This document shows, piece after piece, positions 7,597 through 13,640 of a stretch of DNA of 34,629 bases. The notes under the pieces are model-generated. The model saw nothing but the letters and a program-made list of their open reading frames with translations. It did not search any database and was not told the DNA's origin. The position numbers were made by a program, and so were the translations under genes. Where the stretch lies: the IMG/VR virus record IMGVR_UViG_3300026521_000428, positions 1 through 34,629 of that record. One strand, given 5' to 3'. Each line of letters begins with the position of its first letter. Positions within the stretch are counted from its first letter, which is position 1. The stretch is from a virus.

Positions 7597-9116
7597 AGGT
7601 AATAAGAAGTAAACTTTCTGACAAACGAGAAAAAAAATTAAAAATCGATTATAATATAATTGAACAGAAAACCGAAGAATTTTTAATTAAATATAATATT
7701 GATGGAGAAATGGAAATTTTCATTCAAGAAAAAATTAATAATGAATTAAATATTGATAAAGCGTATTTAAATATTATTAATAAAAAAGGTAATTCCGAAC
7801 CACAAGTACAAGTGGAATTTTTCACAGATATAAAAAAATACTTAACTAATCTTATTAATGAAAAAATTCTTTTGGAAATTGAATACGTTAAAGCAAATGA
7901 TTCCGAAGAAAAAGCGGAGGAAATAAAAGAAATACTGAATAATACCTTAGAAGAAATTCCGTTAACTATGTTTGATAAAGGAATTAGTAGACCAACTTTA
8001 ACGGCTTATCATTATTTTTTAAAAGTACTTCATAAAAATACAGAAGCTTATATGGAAAAGAATGGTATTAAAAAAATCCGAAATGTTAAAAATCCAAATG
8101 AAATATTTTCAAATGAGATTTATAATATAGTTGGTAAAGATAACGAGTTAATGAGATTTACTTTGACCCTTAAAAATCTTATCGAGAACTGGTTAATTAA
8201 ATATAGTACTAAATCTGGAATTGGAGAATTCTACTATAATATCCTAATGATTACGCCAGAGACAATAATAGAAAAAATTCTCAAATATTTAGTAATGGTA
8301 GCAATTCGTAATAAGAATCCGATGACACTTAGAGCCATTTTTAGCTCATATATAACACTTATACATAAAAACTTATTCTCTTATTATAGTACAAATCTTA
8401 GTAATGTTAAGGTTGGTTATTTCAAACAACTTGGAGAATTATTTACTGAAAATTTTACTTTGATTTATGACGATATTGATCATAGGAATAATAAAAGAAT
8501 TGTTACCGATATCATGGTTAAAACATATCTTATGAAAAATAAAAGATATTTAAAAGATGATTTTGAATTTCTAAATAACGAATACTTTCAAAGTTTTTTC
8601 GAAACTAATTACTATGATGCAATTACCTCGTATAATTATAAAACTAAATTTTCTTTATTAGATCATATGTATTTTTATGAAACTGCTTATAAATATACCA
8701 ACAATCATGGTGACGATGGAAATGCCTATGGGATCGATGAAAATAAACTTCCAGTAAGCTTAGAAAATACTTCCGTAATTAACAGCGACTATTTAAAAAA
8801 AAGTACCAAAAAGAAAAATATTTTATATATTAAAGAAAAACTAACTAAAAAATTATTTAGATATTTTTATAATATATTTGGGGATAAAGAATCAGTACTA
8901 GAAATTCTTACTAAAATGGCGGAAGACATATTAACTAAATTAAATTTTAATCTTTATTTAGATGAAAATTTAAATAAATTGGATTTAACTTTTAATGAGT
9001 ACTTGGATAATATTGATTTCTTTATTGATAAAATTGAAAAGATTATATTAAGTGATGGTATAGAATCTTTAAATTCAGAAACTATATCCGATTTGATACC
9101 ACAAAAGGTTATATAA
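7593..9116 (+). CDS. Hypothetical protein, 507 aa
   Basis: The ATG overlaps the stop of the endonuclease, with TAGGAGATATTAA upstream. The protein is soluble and largely alpha-helical, rich in Lys, Asn, Ile and Tyr, with no visible nucleotide-binding, zinc or catalytic motif. A charged N-terminal third (coiled-coil propensity around residues 60-120) is followed by a long helical core with aromatic residues (TYLMKNKRYL, FYETAYKYTNNHGDDGNAYG). Size and style resemble uncharacterised virion or replication proteins of large phages, but I cannot assign a function. A 14-bp gap leads to the 2H phosphoesterase gene. Confidence 0.75.
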   Translation: MKVIRSKLSDKREKKLKIDYNIIEQKTEEFLIKYNIDGEMEIFIQEKINNELNIDKAYLNIINKKGNSEPQVQVEFFTDIKKYLTNLINEKILLEIEYVKANDSEEKAEEIKEILNNTLEEIPLTMFDKGISRPTLTAYHYFLKVLHKNTEAYMEKNGIKKIRNVKNPNEIFSNEIYNIVGKDNELMRFTLTLKNLIENWLIKYSTKSGIGEFYYNILMITPETIIEKILKYLVMVAIRNKNPMTLRAIFSSYITLIHKNLFSYYSTNLSNVKVGYFKQLGELFTENFTLIYDDIDHRNNKRIVTDIMVKTYLMKNKRYLKDDFEFLNNEYFQSFFETNYYDAITSYNYKTKFSLLDHMYFYETAYKYTNNHGDDGNAYGIDENKLPVSLENTSVINSDYLKKSTKKKNILYIKEKLTKKLFRYFYNIFGDKESVLEILTKMAEDILTKLNFNLYLDENLNKLDLTFNEYLDNIDFFIDKIEKIILSDGIESLNSETISDLIPQKVI

Positions 9117-9130
9117 ATTAAAGGAAAAAT

Positions 9131-9688
9131 ATGAAACCAGAAACAAAACAAAATATTTTGGATGAAAAAATAGGTTACGTTGACGTGTTATTTGATTCGG
9201 ATTCTAATAGATTATTGAATCAAATAATTAAAGATCTCGGATTAAAAAAAGATTTTAATGATGATTTTCACTGTACTATTTCATATTCTAAAAAAGATTT
9301 TAATTTTAAATTACCTGGCGAAGATCTTGGTAATGTTAAAATTAAAGATGGTAAGGTACAGGTTAATTTAAATGAACATTGTACTATTAAAGGTTTTGGT
9401 AATTTTAAAACTCAAGAAGGGTTAAATTTACACGTTGAATTAGATTGTCCTTTTTGTAAATCCGAATTTAAAAGATGTATTAAATCTGGAGCAGTTTATG
9501 ATTATCCAGATTATATACCACATATTACTTTAATGTATAATTGTTCTTTACCTGGCGAAGATAAGGGTATACCTAAAAAATATTTTAAAAATACTCTTGA
9601 TAAGTACGTTGGTAAAAAATTAAAGATAATTAAAGAACGTAAACAAAAACTTAATAAAAATTGGGTTGAGGAATCCAAGAAAAAATAA
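9131..9688 (+). CDS. 2H phosphoesterase, Acb1-like anti-CBASS candidate
   Basis: Two HxT motifs mark the 2H phosphoesterase fold: HCT at 47-49 (FHCTISYS) and HIT at 131-133 (YIPHITLMYN), 84 residues apart, the second preceded by YDYPDY. Phage Acb1 proteins (T4 gp57B family, about 150 residues) have this layout and hydrolyse cyclic di- and trinucleotide signals of CBASS defence. The protein here is somewhat longer (185 aa) with a Lys-rich C-terminal tail. Other 2H enzymes act on 2',3'-cyclic RNA ends or tRNA splicing products, so the fold is better supported than the substrate. A third HCT (83-85) is probably chance. AAAGGAAAAAT precedes the ATG; two small genes follow closely. Confidence 0.72.
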   Translation: MKPETKQNILDEKIGYVDVLFDSDSNRLLNQIIKDLGLKKDFNDDFHCTISYSKKDFNFKLPGEDLGNVKIKDGKVQVNLNEHCTIKGFGNFKTQEGLNLHVELDCPFCKSEFKRCIKSGAVYDYPDYIPHITLMYNCSLPGEDKGIPKKYFKNTLDKYVGKKLKIIKERKQKLNKNWVEESKKK

Positions 9689-9699
9689 GGAAATACGAT

Positions 9700-9957
9700 A
9701 TGATATTAGAAATTAATAAAAAAGCTATTTTAGAGGAATTCGAATTAAATCCTTTTAAGGCGTATGCGAATTATAAGGTAAAAAAAGATATGGAAGCTAT
9801 TCAAAATGGTACTTATAAATCAGAACCAATACCAAAAGATGCTATTAAAATAGCTCAAAACGAACCAGAAAATACAGGTACGATGACAAATACTTTAAAT
9901 AATATACATAATCATAATAACGCGTTGGACGATGCTATGAAAATGTTAGGACATTAA
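9700..9957 (+). CDS. Hypothetical small protein, 85 aa
   Basis: AAGGAAATACGAT precedes the ATG. The N-terminal half is helical and charged (EINKKAILEEFELNPFKAYANYKVKKDMEAI); the C-terminal half is low-complexity and Asn/His-rich (LNNIHNHNNALDDAMKMLGH). No motif recognised. It lies 11 bases after the 2H phosphoesterase and 9 before the next gene, so it is part of the same transcript. Confidence 0.65.
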   Translation: MILEINKKAILEEFELNPFKAYANYKVKKDMEAIQNGTYKSEPIPKDAIKIAQNEPENTGTMTNTLNNIHNHNNALDDAMKMLGH

Positions 9958-9966
9958 GGAAAACAT

Positions 9967-10338
9967 ATGTTTTTAAAATTTCAAAATATTATTATTAATA
10001 TTAATAATATTGGTTTTATAAAAAAGAAAGATGATAAATATTTTTGCCAATATCGCAAAAAAGCTAGTGTAAAAGAGATACAAATACCTATAATATTTGG
10101 GGATTTAAACGATAGTCAATATTTTATGAAACGTGGTTTTTATAAATTAGACAATTATTTCATTAATCCAAATGCTATTAATTTTGTAAATGCCGAACCA
10201 ATAAAAGATTCTAAAACTCAAAATATAGTAAAGGTTCATTTTTCTTTTATGAATGGATTGGAATTAGAGTTTAAAATAGATCAAGGTAGATTTAACGTAT
10301 GGGTTGATAATAGACTCAGAAATTCTCGAAGCAGATAA
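9967..10338 (+). CDS. Hypothetical beta-rich protein, 123 aa
   Basis: AAGGAAAACAT precedes the ATG. The protein is beta-rich and contains two similar strands with asparagines: FQNIIININNIGFI near the N-terminus and DNYFINPNAINFV in the middle, suggesting an internal two-fold repeat of a small beta domain. The C-terminus is basic (DNRLRNSRSR). It is the last gene of the AT-rich operon that ends at the hairpin at 10338. Function unknown. Confidence 0.7.
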   Translation: MFLKFQNIIININNIGFIKKKDDKYFCQYRKKASVKEIQIPIIFGDLNDSQYFMKRGFYKLDNYFINPNAINFVNAEPIKDSKTQNIVKVHFSFMNGLELEFKIDQGRFNVWVDNRLRNSRSR

Positions 10339-10367
10339 AATGATAGTATCTTCGGATACTATCATTT
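10338..10367 (+). terminator. Hairpin terminator with UUCG loop
   Basis: A perfect 13-bp stem (10338-10350 with 10355-10367) closes a TTCG loop and begins at the last base of the preceding stop codon. It lacks a long T tract and is followed instead by TTTCCTGTCGTTAAATTT, a motif repeated after other hairpins in the window. Confidence 0.8.
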
Positions 10368-10382
10368 CCTGTCGTTAAATTT
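10365..10382 (+). promoter_or_regulatory. Post-hairpin motif TTTCCTGTCGTTAAATTT (copy 1)
   Basis: The same 18 bases follow the - strand terminator at 29818-29847 (copy at 29803-29820), and both copies are followed a few bases later by AATTGCTT. Partial matches follow the hairpins at 15221-15245 and 34106-34137 on the - strand. It could be part of an unusual terminator, an RNA-processing site or the start of a promoter region; which one cannot be told from sequence. Confidence 0.55.
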
Positions 10383-10616
10383 CAGTTATAATTGCTTTAA
10401 TTTACTTTAAAATAACTATTAATAAGTATAGATATCTTATAAACAGAGAGATATGAATAACATGCGAATGTTAATATCTTTTATTAAATTTATAGAGTAT
10501 TGTCTCTATGGATTTGATAAGGGATATCTATGGTATCTCTAAGGTGCTCGAGAATGGGTTTACGGACGTTGATCGTCAAGGTTTCATAGCCTAAAATATT
10601 CGAAAAGGAGTAAATT
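10383..10616 (+). other. Structured leader region with two possible short leader ORFs
   Basis: This 234-bp gap opens the hairpin-rich block. It contains nested inverted repeats (GATAT...AACAT GCGA ATGTT...ATATC at about 10450-10483), ATAGAG...CTCTAT at about 10493-10510, and GACG TTGAT CGTC near 10564-10576. Two tiny frames are present: 10453-10542 (29 codons, hydrophobic, MNNMRMLISF...) and 10554-10589 (11 codons, preceded by AAGGTG). They could be leader peptides, but coding is unproven. No confident sigma70 promoter was seen. Confidence 0.4.
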
Positions 10617-11105
10617 ATGGAAATTTTAATTGAAAGAGGATACAGACAATACGACCTTTTTATAGGAGGTGAATGTTACTCTGAAAAAGCTCTCGGGATC
10701 GAATTCGAGTATCATCCGAAAGGATATACCCAAGAAGATCTCAGCGAGGAGGAGATTTGCCATATTTTAGCTTCGGCTAAAAATATAGCAAATCTTCGCC
10801 AAACAAGAGCGAAACTAAGAGAGGGAGTGCCAGCTCTCTTAGTTAATAGAGTGAAAAGCTGGCTCAAATACAAGGGTGTTCGCGCAGTTTTTGTATCGGC
10901 AGTTGGTACTGCCGATTACGAAGTGTGTGAAAGTGTAGAAGACTTTGTCAAATTCTACATAAACGGGCGTTATTGGAACGCCCGGGCGAATGGTAGAGAT
11001 ATCGTATTTGAACCTATGTGGACGGATATCAAATACTTCATCGAAGCTCGGTTCGGGGAGAACCGAGTAGATTTCTACGATGAGTTTGATGTTGAATGGA
11101 GGTAA
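10617..11105 (+). CDS. Hypothetical protein, 162 aa, with hairpin-saturated coding sequence
   Basis: A strong AAAAGGAG site precedes the ATG. The protein is soluble and acidic with many aromatic residues (YINGRYWNARANGRD, FDEFDVEWR at the end); family not recognised. G+C is clearly higher than in the AT-rich genes on both sides (close to half over parts of it). The coding DNA is a chain of perfect inverted repeats: 10755-10793 (two-part stem around TTCG), 10813-10844 (11 bp), 10895-10916 (9 bp), 10934-10959 (7 bp), 10964-10984 (8 bp), 11004-11036 (7 bp) and 11047-11067 (8 bp), plus a small GAAA-capped stem at 10714-10725. The RNA is evidently under structural selection. Probably transferred from elsewhere or kept for early expression. 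Confidence 0.75.
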   Translation: MEILIERGYRQYDLFIGGECYSEKALGIEFEYHPKGYTQEDLSEEEICHILASAKNIANLRQTRAKLREGVPALLVNRVKSWLKYKGVRAVFVSAVGTADYEVCESVEDFVKFYINGRYWNARANGRDIVFEPMWTDIKYFIEARFGENRVDFYDEFDVEWR

Positions 11106-11114
11106 AGTGACTTC

Positions 11115-11141
11115 TCATCGAGCTGGATGTAAAACGGAGCT
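11115..11141 (+). repeat. 27-bp direct repeat, copy 1 (possible pseudoknot)
   Basis: Identical to 11385-11411. Within it CATC/GATG can form a small stem whose GAGCTG loop contains AGCT, which can pair with AGCT at the 3' end, giving an H-type pseudoknot. Its 5' edge also pairs with CGATGAG at 11078-11084, so the stop codon of the preceding gene lies in the enclosed loop. Confidence 0.75.
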
Positions 11142-11284
11142 ACGGTTTGGTATAGCCGTATATTTTAGCCTGTACCATAAATCCAAGTATGTCATATTGA
11201 CAATATGTTCCGCTTGGTAAATAGTAATCCCTAGTGACATCGTTAAAAGGGTGATATGTCTAGTGCTATCAGAGCGAAGTACTG

Positions 11285-11461
11285 ATGAAAGTTGAAAGTT
11301 TTAGAAGGATAAACTTTTCAAGCTATGGAATGCTTAGTCAGCATATACGGCGTATTCTTAGATGTTTAGAAGAAAAATTAAACATCATCGAGCTGGATGT
11401 AAAACGGAGCTTTGTTATCAGGATAAATTATCTTGATAAATTCCTATCACGGCATCCCTAG
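11285..11461 (+). CDS. Possible small protein, 58 aa
   Basis: ATG at 11285 to TAG at 11459-11461, starting MKVESFRRINFSSYG and ending DKFLSRHP. The composition is plausible for a small basic helical protein, but the ribosome binding site is weak (GCGAAGTACTG) and the frame contains the second 27-bp repeat and two stems, so it may be only open sequence in a structured RNA. If real, the repeat would encode IIELDVKRS. Confidence 0.3.
   Translation: MKVESFRRINFSSYGMLSQHIRRILRCLEEKLNIIELDVKRSFVIRINYLDKFLSRHP
11385..11411 (+). repeat. 27-bp direct repeat, copy 2 (possible pseudoknot)
   Basis: Exact copy of 11115-11141, 270 bases downstream. As with copy 1, its 5' edge abuts the 3' arm of a stem (GATGTTTA with TAAACATC), so each copy sits immediately after a helix. 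Confidence 0.75.
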
Positions 11462-11477
11462 AGGTGTAAGTCCGAAA

Positions 11478-11492
11478 ATAGGAGGGTCCTAT
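11478..11492 (+). promoter_or_regulatory. Hairpin hiding the ribosome binding site and start codon of the 85-aa gene
   Basis: ATAGGA (11478-11483), GGG, TCCTAT (11487-11492) form a perfect 6-bp stem with a 3-base loop. The AGGAGGG ribosome binding site fills its 5' arm and loop, and the first two bases of the ATG are in its 3' arm. Folded, it would block initiation; opening it by an upstream ribosome, a protein or an alternative fold would turn translation on. Confidence 0.6.
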
Positions 11493-11748
11493 GTTACCTA
11501 AAAACATAAAAATCAATTTAACATCCCACTTCATGGAGAGAGTGGATCAGCGTTTTGAGCTGGTAGATTCAGATGTTATAGTTGTTGCAGTTAAGAAAGC
11601 AGCGGAAGCAGCATATATGCTAGGACGTAAGTCAAGAATCGTTTGGAATGGTATTATGGTTGTGGCAGCACCATCTAAACGTAATCGAAATGCCATTGAT
11701 ATCGTTACTTGTTGGGAAGCGAGTAAAGATCAACTACAAAGAGGTTAA
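11491..11748 (+). CDS. Small protein, 85 aa, DUF4258/BrnT-like pattern
   Basis: The sequence fits a small domain seen in DUF4258 and RelE/BrnT-like proteins: HFMERVDQRF near the N-terminus (His followed by spaced Arg residues), a valine-rich helix, then RIVWNGIMVVAAPSKRNRNAIDIVTCW as beta strands. Members are often toxins or RNA-binding proteins, but here the match is by pattern only. Initiation is probably controlled by the hairpin at 11478-11492. Composition is like the rest of the hairpin block, though the coding sequence has fewer long stems than its neighbours. A terminator hairpin follows at 11781. Confidence 0.65.
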   Translation: MLPKNIKINLTSHFMERVDQRFELVDSDVIVVAVKKAAEAAYMLGRKSRIVWNGIMVVAAPSKRNRNAIDIVTCWEASKDQLQRG

Positions 11749-11780
11749 CTCTTAAACTTCCTGAACTATTGCGAATAAGT

Positions 11781-11829
11781 CCATCAGTTTACATTATGTT
11801 AATATGTAAAGTGATGGGTTTATTTTGTT
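11781..11829 (+). terminator. Rho-independent terminator
   Basis: A 14-bp stem with one mismatch (11781-11794 with 11804-11817) is followed by GTTTATTTTGTT. It lies 33 bases after the 85-aa gene. Confidence 0.75.
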
Positions 11830-11895
11830 ATTAATATACCATAATCCTAAAGGTGGATTATTTAATACCTCCGATAATGGAGAAGAAAGGTACTC

Positions 11896-12441
11896 ATGGA
11901 GTATAAAACAATAATAAGACCTAGAGGTCAACACAAATTTTTTGGTATGCATAATAGTGACGCATACCAAAACTACCCACAACTCCGTAACTGGAGTTAT
12001 GGGATATTGTTAGACGCCATGCGTAAGCATGGCGGCACATGTAGGGTAGAAATACCTTACACGTGGCACCAGTCTTCAATAGAGAACTATATCGAGTTCT
12101 CTATCGAAGATGTTGATGGTACAACAGAGTACCTCATCGACACAAAAACCCATGAAGATAAATGGGTTAATGTGGTAGTTGTTGTAGGCGATGCCGACTA
12201 CCACTTAACTGCTGAGCGAGCCCAACAATTTATCACTGACATTTTAGTCAGTGATTTGCGTGACGCGTTGCTTTATTATTTTAGTGAGCAAGAAGATCCC
12301 GAAAGGGATTGGAAGTTAGCCGATAAATTTCTATCGGGAGCGGTTATCTTAGAGCTGTCTGATTTCGAAAAGGCTCAGCTACTAATCAAGGAAGAAGGCC
12401 TAAGGCCAGAAAAAAGAGCTATTGTAGCGACACGCTACTAA
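11896..12441 (+). CDS. Hypothetical protein, 181 aa, with hairpin-saturated coding sequence
   Basis: GAAAGG lies 8 bases before the ATG. The leader itself holds two hairpins (ATAATCC...GGATTAT at about 11840-11860 and CTCC GATAAT GGAG). The protein is soluble and acidic (YIEFSIEDVDGTTEYLIDTK, then a valine-rich strand VNVVVVVGDADYHL) with a helical C-terminal half; family not recognised. Perfect stems within the coding DNA: 11940-11972 (11 bp), 12015-12034 (8 bp, GTAA loop), 12040-12061 (9 bp with one G-U, GAAA loop), 12079-12104 (10 bp), 12147-12168 (7 bp), 12172-12204 (8 bp), 12232-12255 (9 bp), 12320-12337 (6 bp) and 12424-12438 (6 bp). Tetraloops and wobble pairs point to selection on the RNA. 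Confidence 0.75.
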   Translation: MEYKTIIRPRGQHKFFGMHNSDAYQNYPQLRNWSYGILLDAMRKHGGTCRVEIPYTWHQSSIENYIEFSIEDVDGTTEYLIDTKTHEDKWVNVVVVVGDADYHLTAERAQQFITDILVSDLRDALLYYFSEQEDPERDWKLADKFLSGAVILELSDFEKAQLLIKEEGLRPEKRAIVATRY

Positions 12442-12515
12442 AATAGTAAGTCTAACTTCTCGCCAGGGATGGCGTTAAACATCTTTTTTAAAACTTAAAT
12501 AAAAAAGGAATTGTT

Positions 12516-12671
12516 ATGTCAAATAACGTAAATGATAAAAAGCTCATCAAGCTTTTTTTAAAACTAAACCCACGTGGAAGCGTGGGAGAGTTTGCTCGTT
12601 GTAAAGGGCAAATTCAAAAACAGCTAGATCTATTAAGATTAATGGACTCGGCTGAGTGGGAAGCTCTTTAA
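12516..12671 (+). CDS. Small hypothetical protein, 51 aa
   Basis: AAAAAAGGAATTGTT precedes ATG at 12516; the frame ends in TAA at 12669-12671 and gives a basic, helical peptide (MSNNVNDKKLIKLFLKLNPRG...LLRLMDSAEWEAL). The coding DNA again folds: AAAAAGCT...AGCTTTTT at about 12537-12557, CCCACG TGGAAG CGTGGG near 12569-12587, and its stop codon lies inside the terminator stem at 12661. It is the last gene of the hairpin block. Function unknown. Confidence 0.55.
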   Translation: MSNNVNDKKLIKLFLKLNPRGSVGEFARCKGQIQKQLDLLRLMDSAEWEAL

Positions 12672-12690
12672 GAGCTTTTTTATTTTTAAA
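12661..12690 (+). terminator. Rho-independent terminator overlapping the stop codon of the 51-aa gene
   Basis: AAGCTCTT pairs with AGAGCTT around a very short loop and is followed by a T tract (TTTTTTATTTTT). The stop codon at 12669-12671 lies in the loop/3' arm. It closes the hairpin-rich block. Confidence 0.8.
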
Positions 12691-12706
12691 TTTAAAAAGG
12701 ATAATA

Positions 12707-13009
12707 ATGGATAATATGATTGGTAAAACTTTTGGTAAATTAAAAGTAATTGAGTTTGCCAAAAGTAAACATTCCCACAAATACTATAAGTGCGAATGTG
12801 AATGCGGTAAAATAAGAGAAGTTTCCGGACCCAATCTAAGATCCGGGAATACTTCGGGATGTGGAAGTTGTAATAAGAAAAAAACTTTTTCTATTACAGA
12901 TGAAGAAATTATACGAAAGATAAATGAATCGAATATAACCCAAGTTGCTAAAGAACTTGGTTGTACTAGAGGAGTACTTTATCGTATTAAAAAGGAGAAT
13001 GAATGTTAG
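12707..13009 (+). CDS. Zinc-finger plus helix-turn-helix DNA-binding protein, 100 aa
   Basis: I chose the ATG at 12707 (AAAAAGGATAATA upstream); an earlier in-frame ATG lies inside the terminator and the 51-aa gene. The N-terminal part opens with IGKTFGKLKVIEFA and has Cys pairs CECECG and CGSC (about residues 28-62), the pattern of the zinc-binding module common in phage HNH/homing proteins. The C-terminal part (ITDEEIIRKINES...VAKELGCTRGVLYRIKKE) is a helix-turn-helix. There is no nuclease motif, so it may be a small regulator or the DNA-binding remnant of a homing enzyme. It overlaps the next gene by seven bases. Confidence 0.75.
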   Translation: MDNMIGKTFGKLKVIEFAKSKHSHKYYKCECECGKIREVSGPNLRSGNTSGCGSCNKKKTFSITDEEIIRKINESNITQVAKELGCTRGVLYRIKKENEC

Positions 13010-13428
13010 AACGTAAAATTCTTATGGGAATTATTTTATATAGTTTTTTATATACAATTCCCAAAAGTTTTCCCATTGGAAAAATGGGACGTAAAAACAT
13101 CATGAAAGCTTTAAAAAAACAATTAAAGATTTATGATGTTAAAAAAGGTCATAAAAAGTATTTAAAGCTTATCGAATTGGCCGAAACAGTTATGTCAAAT
13201 ACTAAGGTTGTTTTTAGTGGTGAGGAATTAGAGATGCTTAACCCTGGAGCACTTTTTGGTATCCTTGAAAAAAATTATCCAGAGTATTTGGAATTCTTTG
13301 AAATTAAGCAATCATGGCTTGATAACATTAAGGGTAATTATTTAGGCACTGGAAATAATACTTTTGTAAGTGTTAAATACACTAATAAACTTATTAGTGA
13401 AATTGAAGAAAATTGTAAAGGATTGTAA
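13003..13428 (+). CDS. Hypothetical membrane-anchored protein, 141 aa
   Basis: Starts within the end of the previous gene, with AAAAAGGAGAATGA upstream. Residues ~6-25 (ILMGIILYSFLYTIPKSF) form one probable transmembrane or signal-anchor segment, followed by a basic stretch and a helical, soluble domain with CDS-like composition. No catalytic motif recognised. The stop is one base before the next ATG. Confidence 0.7.
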   Translation: MLERKILMGIILYSFLYTIPKSFPIGKMGRKNIMKALKKQLKIYDVKKGHKKYLKLIELAETVMSNTKVVFSGEELEMLNPGALFGILEKNYPEYLEFFEIKQSWLDNIKGNYLGTGNNTFVSVKYTNKLISEIEENCKGL

Positions 13429-13429
13429 A

Positions 13430-13630
13430 ATGGGAAAAATTAGTTATCGTAAAAACGAGAATTGGGATGTATTAAGTTTTAATATCATGAAGATGGATAA
13501 TTTACAAAGTGATATAAATAAAAATATCAGAGAGTATTATCCAAAAAATGATATTGATATAGTTGATGTAGATATACATCAACTAAGTGGATCACTGCAT
13601 AAAGTTTTCGTATTTTTTGCAATTAAATAA
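13430..13630 (+). CDS. Hypothetical small protein, 66 aa
   Basis: I used ATG 13430 (one base after the previous stop, AAAGGATTGTAAA upstream) rather than an in-frame ATG inside the previous gene. The product starts MGKISYRKNENWDVLSF and ends with a hydrophobic strand (SLHKVFVFFAIK). No family recognised; the position in a tightly coupled run supports it as a real gene. Confidence 0.65.
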   Translation: MGKISYRKNENWDVLSFNIMKMDNLQSDINKNIREYYPKNDIDIVDVDIHQLSGSLHKVFVFFAIK

Positions 13631-13640
13631 AGGGGAAGTT

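Larger units (their letters stand above)
11106..11490 (+). other. 385-bp inter-ORF region, strongly structured RNA, no confident gene
   Basis: Between the 162-aa gene and the 85-aa gene lie several stems: TACGG...CCGTA (11141-11160), CCAAG...CTTGG enclosing CATATT GAC AATATG (about 11182-11218), a TTGAAAGTTT...AAACTTTTCAA stem (about 11291-11321) and GATGTTTA...TAAACATC (about 11361-11386). A 27-bp direct repeat occurs at both ends (11115-11141 and 11385-11411). No tRNA cloverleaf or group I intron core was recognised. A 58-codon frame at 11285-11461 is listed separately. It could be a structured UTR or a free-standing RNA. Confidence 0.5.

Noticed and set aside
8954-9151. - strand frame of 65 codons
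   Set aside because: It overlaps the end of the 507-aa gene and the start of the 2H phosphoesterase gene, both well supported.
9980-10010. AT-only palindrome TATTATTAATATTAATAATA at the start of the 123-aa gene
   Set aside because: It is explained by the low-complexity Ile/Asn codons of the protein; not treated as a separate element.
11106-11490. tRNA or group I intron in the structured gap
   Set aside because: No acceptor stem with T-loop was found, and no recognisable intron core; the flanking genes do not look like two exons of one protein.
11794-12780. - strand frames of 62 and 77 codons in the hairpin block
   Set aside because: They run across a terminator and over + strand genes with good ribosome sites; the translations look random.
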